Position numbers and translations under genes: made by a program. Under the pieces are notes generated by a model that saw only the letters and a program-made list of their open reading frames with translations, was not told the DNA's origin and made no database searches. A DNA stretch of 64,000 bases from Sphingosinicella microcystinivorans (lineage in GTDB: Bacteria; Pseudomonadota; Alphaproteobacteria; Sphingomonadales; Sphingomonadaceae). Positions 61,384-64,000 of this stretch are shown here, piece after piece. Positions within the stretch are counted from its first letter, which is position 1; each line of letters starts with the position of its first letter. The stretch lies in the NCBI RefSeq assembly GCF_003634215.1, contig NZ_RBWX01000008.1, forward strand, positions 614,047 through 678,046, read 5' to 3'.

Positions 61384-62892
61384 CTATCCCCTACCGAGCT
61401 TGCGCGCCGCATTCTCGGCGAGTGGCTCCAATGCCTTGCGATCAACCTTGTGGGTTCCGCCCACCGGGAGCGCATCCAGCAGCACCACGGCGCGGGGGTG
61501 GGCATAGGCTGGGCCGTGTTCGAGGGTGAAGCGCTTAACGTCCTCGGGATCGCACTGCGCGCCTTCGGCCGCGACGACGAAGGCGATCGGGATTGCGCCC
61601 TTGATCGGATCGGACGCAGGCAGGACCGCTGCCTGCAACACCGCAGGGTGCCGCTCGATCAGCTTCTCGACCTCGCCGGGATAGATGTTCTCGCCGCCGC
61701 ACACGAACATGTCGTCGGCCCGCCCGACGAAGTGGAAGAAGCCGTCACTGTCGCGGCGCACGATGTCGCCGGTGTCGTACCAGCCATCACTCAGGCGGCT
61801 GGCCGTCACATCGGGAAGATTGAGATAGCGCGCGAAGACGGCGGGCGTGCGGGTCACGAGCCGACCTTCGCTTTCGCTCCCGTCCTCCAGCCGCCATTCG
61901 ACATCGGGATAGGGAAAGCCGAGCGCCAGCGGCGGACGCGGCAACCCGCCGGGATGCGGGCCGAACATTGCCGGTCCGCACTCGGTCGTGCCATAGCTGT
62001 TGCGAACCTCGGCGTGCGGGAAGATGTCCTTGACCCGCACGATCAGCGGCTGCGTGAGGGGGGCGGAGCCGATCAGCACGCTCTTAACGCTGGAGAAGTC
62101 GAGCCGTTCGATCAGGTCGCTCTCACGCGCCATCATCGCGAACATGGTGGGGATGCCGCTCAGCATGGTGCAGCGTTCCTGCGCGGCCAGTTCGAGGAAG
62201 CCGCGGGGATCGAAGCCCGGCAGCGAGTATGCCCGCCACCCCAGCGCCAGCGCGACGGTGGTGAAGAACAGCCCGTTCATGTGATAGGCCGGGGCAACAA
62301 TGATGGTGCGCTCCATCGCATCGCCGCTCGCCGCCAAGAACCGCTTCAAGGCCCACATCTGCCCGTGATGGTCGAGCGCGACGCCCTTGGGCCGTCCTGT
62401 CGATCCGGACGTGTAGAGGATCTCGCATTCCTCGCCAGCCTCGGGCACGACCGGCGCGATCGGCGCAGCGCGGCCCAGGGCGGCAAAGTCGTCACCGGCG
62501 AGGTCGATGCGCGGCAGGCCATCGGGGAGCAGATGCGCAAACTCCGCGTCGCACAGCACAGCCTTGCAGGCCGCATCGCTAAGCATAAAGGCGATGGTGT
62601 CCGCCGGCATCCGCCAACTGAGCGGCACGGCCACCAGCCCCGCCTGCATCAGCGCCAGATAGGATTGCGTGAACGCAAGCCCGTTGCGCGCAAGAATGGC
62701 GACGCGCGTGCCCCGGGCAAAGCGCCCCGCGAACCCGCCCGCCAGCGCAGCCACGGCTGTAGCCAGTTCGGGCAGCGCCGCCACCCTTCCAGCAGGCGGT
62801 TCGCTCGCCATGTCGACATAGGCGCCGTCTGTGGCGACGTCCGCGATGCGGATGATGTCGCCCAGATTGCCACTGGCGAACCGCTCGCTCAC
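61384..62892 (-). CDS. AMP-dependent acyl-CoA ligase
   Basis: A 502-residue member of the ANL superfamily that activates a carboxylic acid as its acyl-AMP and then the CoA thioester. A3 motif ILYTSGSTGRPKGVALDH, A5-like RNSYGTTECGPAMF, A7/A8 GWYDTGDIVRRDSDGFFHFV and GRADDMFVCGGENIYPGEVE, and the C-terminal catalytic Lys in GGTHKVDRKAL. The GTG start (VSERFASG) overlaps the stop of the quinone-oxidoreductase-like gene (GTGA). Specificity cannot be read; medium-chain or aromatic acids are typical. Confidence 0.92.
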   Translation of the reverse strand: MSERFASGNLGDIIRIADVATDGAYVDMASEPPAGRVAALPELATAVAALAGGFAGRFARGTRVAILARNGLAFTQSYLALMQAGLVAVPLSWRMPADTIAFMLSDAACKAVLCDAEFAHLLPDGLPRIDLAGDDFAALGRAAPIAPVVPEAGEECEILYTSGSTGRPKGVALDHHGQMWALKRFLAASGDAMERTIIVAPAYHMNGLFFTTVALALGWRAYSLPGFDPRGFLELAAQERCTMLSGIPTMFAMMARESDLIERLDFSSVKSVLIGSAPLTQPLIVRVKDIFPHAEVRNSYGTTECGPAMFGPHPGGLPRPPLALGFPYPDVEWRLEDGSESEGRLVTRTPAVFARYLNLPDVTASRLSDGWYDTGDIVRRDSDGFFHFVGRADDMFVCGGENIYPGEVEKLIERHPAVLQAAVLPASDPIKGAIPIAFVVAAEGAQCDPEDVKRFTLEHGPAYAHPRAVVLLDALPVGGTHKVDRKALEPLAENAARKLGRG

Positions 62893-63896
62893 GGCCGGAT
62901 CAGCACCTTGCCGACCACTTCGCGGTCCTCCAGCAGCCGTTCGGCCTCGGCGGTCTCTTCGAGCGGGAAGACACGGTCGATGATCGGATCGAGTTTGCCT
63001 GCGGCGATCAGATCGAGCAGCGCGACGAGGTCGCTCTGCGCCCATCCGTCCGACCCGATCATGTGGTGTTCGAAAGACCACAGGTAACGCATGTCGATGC
63101 CGACGTCGTAGCCCGCCGTCGCCCCGCAACTGACGATGCGACCGCCCAAAGTGACGCAGCGCTGAGTCTCCTTCATGGTGTCGCCGCCGGTGAAGTTCAC
63201 CGCCAGGTCAACCCCGCCGCCGCCGGTCACGCGCGGCTTGCCGTAGATCGCCTTGACTCCGTCGAGGATGGTGCCGGTGGCGTAGTTGATCCCGTGGTCG
63301 GCGCCGAAATCCTTGAGCCGCGCGAGCTTGCTGTCGCTGCTGGCGCAGGCGATCACCTCCGCCCCTACCATCTTGGCAAGCTGCACGCAGGCCGCGCCCA
63401 CGCCGCCCGAAGCGCCGAGCACCAGCACCTTGTCGCCTTCGGCAACCCGCCCTTGCGTCATCATCATCCGGTAGGCGGTGCCATAGGCCAGCGGCAACGC
63501 GGCGGCCTGTTCGAGCGTCACACCGTCCGGGATCGCAACCAGCTGCGCCGTGCCGACGGCAATATGGCTCGCGCGGCCGCCGTCCACCGTCTCGCCGATC
63601 ATGCCGAAAGCGCCTTCGCGCAACACCGGATCGATCAGCACCCGATCACCGATCGACCAGCCTTCCACGCCGGATCCGACCGCGCTGATCGTGCCGGCAA
63701 TGTCCGAACCGACCACCACCGGCAGTTTCAGCTTGATCCCCGGCATCCCGCGGCGGGTGAAGATGTCATGAAAGTTGACCGCGCACGCGGCGATTTCGAC
63801 CACAACCTGCCCCGCACCCGCAACCGGATCGGGCCAGTCCTCGACGATCTTGATCGTCTCGCGGCCGCCGTGGGCGGTTGTGATCGCTGCTTTCAT
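62889..63896 (-). CDS. zinc-independent MDR-family oxidoreductase (quinone oxidoreductase-like)
   Basis: A 335-residue medium-chain dehydrogenase/reductase. VNFHDIFTRRGMPG and PVVVGSDIAGTISAVGSGVE form the catalytic domain; the cofactor-binding GASGGVGAACVQLAKMVGAE and FGADHGINYATG the Rossmann domain; GGRIVSCGATAG follows. The Cys/His ligands of zinc alcohol dehydrogenases are missing (the catalytic-Cys place holds Asn-Phe-His), so it belongs with NADPH-dependent quinone or enoyl reductases. First gene of the operon; its promoter must lie in the last 100 bases of the window. Confidence 0.9.
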   Translation of the reverse strand: MKAAITTAHGGRETIKIVEDWPDPVAGAGQVVVEIAACAVNFHDIFTRRGMPGIKLKLPVVVGSDIAGTISAVGSGVEGWSIGDRVLIDPVLREGAFGMIGETVDGGRASHIAVGTAQLVAIPDGVTLEQAAALPLAYGTAYRMMMTQGRVAEGDKVLVLGASGGVGAACVQLAKMVGAEVIACASSDSKLARLKDFGADHGINYATGTILDGVKAIYGKPRVTGGGGVDLAVNFTGGDTMKETQRCVTLGGRIVSCGATAGYDVGIDMRYLWSFEHHMIGSDGWAQSDLVALLDLIAAGKLDPIIDRVFPLEETAEAERLLEDREVVGKVLIRP

Positions 63897-64000
63897 TGTC
63901 TCATCCCGTATGTTGGGATTGAAAAGAAAGGGAAAATCGTTTCATTAAAAGCTGTTACTGACCTTGCGAGGGGGAGGACCTCGCGCTCCACACGACGCAG

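Noticed and set aside
60259..63087. Open frame of 942 codons on the plus strand across the catabolic operon
   Set aside because: It lies antisense to three well-supported genes; long antisense frames are expected at this GC content, and its product is rich in Arg, His, Gln and Ala without any family motif.

Overview
The window is a high-GC alphaproteobacterial chromosome segment, most probably from the order Sphingomonadales. This rests on conserved neighbourhoods I recognise: hslVU; smr-mltA-timA next to secB; nfuA/tsaB/rimI/mucR/fur/miaB/phoH/ybeY/corC/lnt; and metK behind a small XRE regulator. I could not check this against any database.

Layout. From 1 to about 22.5 kb the content is core housekeeping: an outgoing PQQ-type sugar dehydrogenase, protease HslVU, a periplasmic methyltransferase-like protein, envelope genes (mltA, murJ, lnt), secB, trpS, Fe-S and tRNA maturation genes, then metK. 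Two small scars break this backbone. The first (22.7-24.2 kb) holds a frameshifted signal-peptide protein, a strikingly AT-rich orphan gene and the C-terminal stub of an OmpA-like gene, abutting an ECF sigma operon. The second (27.6-28.4 kb) lies between cobB and dapB and holds a duplicated N-terminal fragment of the sirtuin gene beside AT-richer foreign sequence. Core genes dapB, DUF2244, nth and a small lipoprotein lead to a tRNA-Arg(CCG) at 30.97 kb.

The tRNA marks the start of the accessory DNA. From 31 to about 48.8 kb the content is that of an integrated mobilizable element: an XRE/ImmA control pair with a two-gene small-protein unit; cargo (LysR-hydrolase-thioesterase bracketed by a short direct repeat; TetR-MAPEG-GST-transporter with a palindromic operator); AlpA; a RHH-like protein; a TraD/VirD4 coupling protein; a TrwC/TraI relaxase-helicase; ArdC; and an auto-inhibited Fic enzyme. 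No type IV secretion genes and no integrase are visible. The relaxase has a single in-frame amber codon early in its catalytic domain while the rest of the frame is open, so the element looks recently disabled.

From 49.5 to 64 kb there is an amino-acid and acyl catabolic region under two Lrp/AsnC regulators. Lrp1 faces a 1157-residue fused indolepyruvate:ferredoxin oxidoreductase. Lrp2 is divergent from a three-gene operon (class V PLP enzyme, alanine dehydrogenase, 2-amino-3-ketobutyrate CoA ligase) that could turn an amino acid into pyruvate, ammonia and acyl-CoA. A five-gene minus-strand operon (quinone-oxidoreductase-like, acyl-CoA ligase, His-rich amidohydrolase, glyoxalase-like, esterase) closes the window. 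Whether this region belongs to the same island cannot be decided because the right-hand boundary is not visible.
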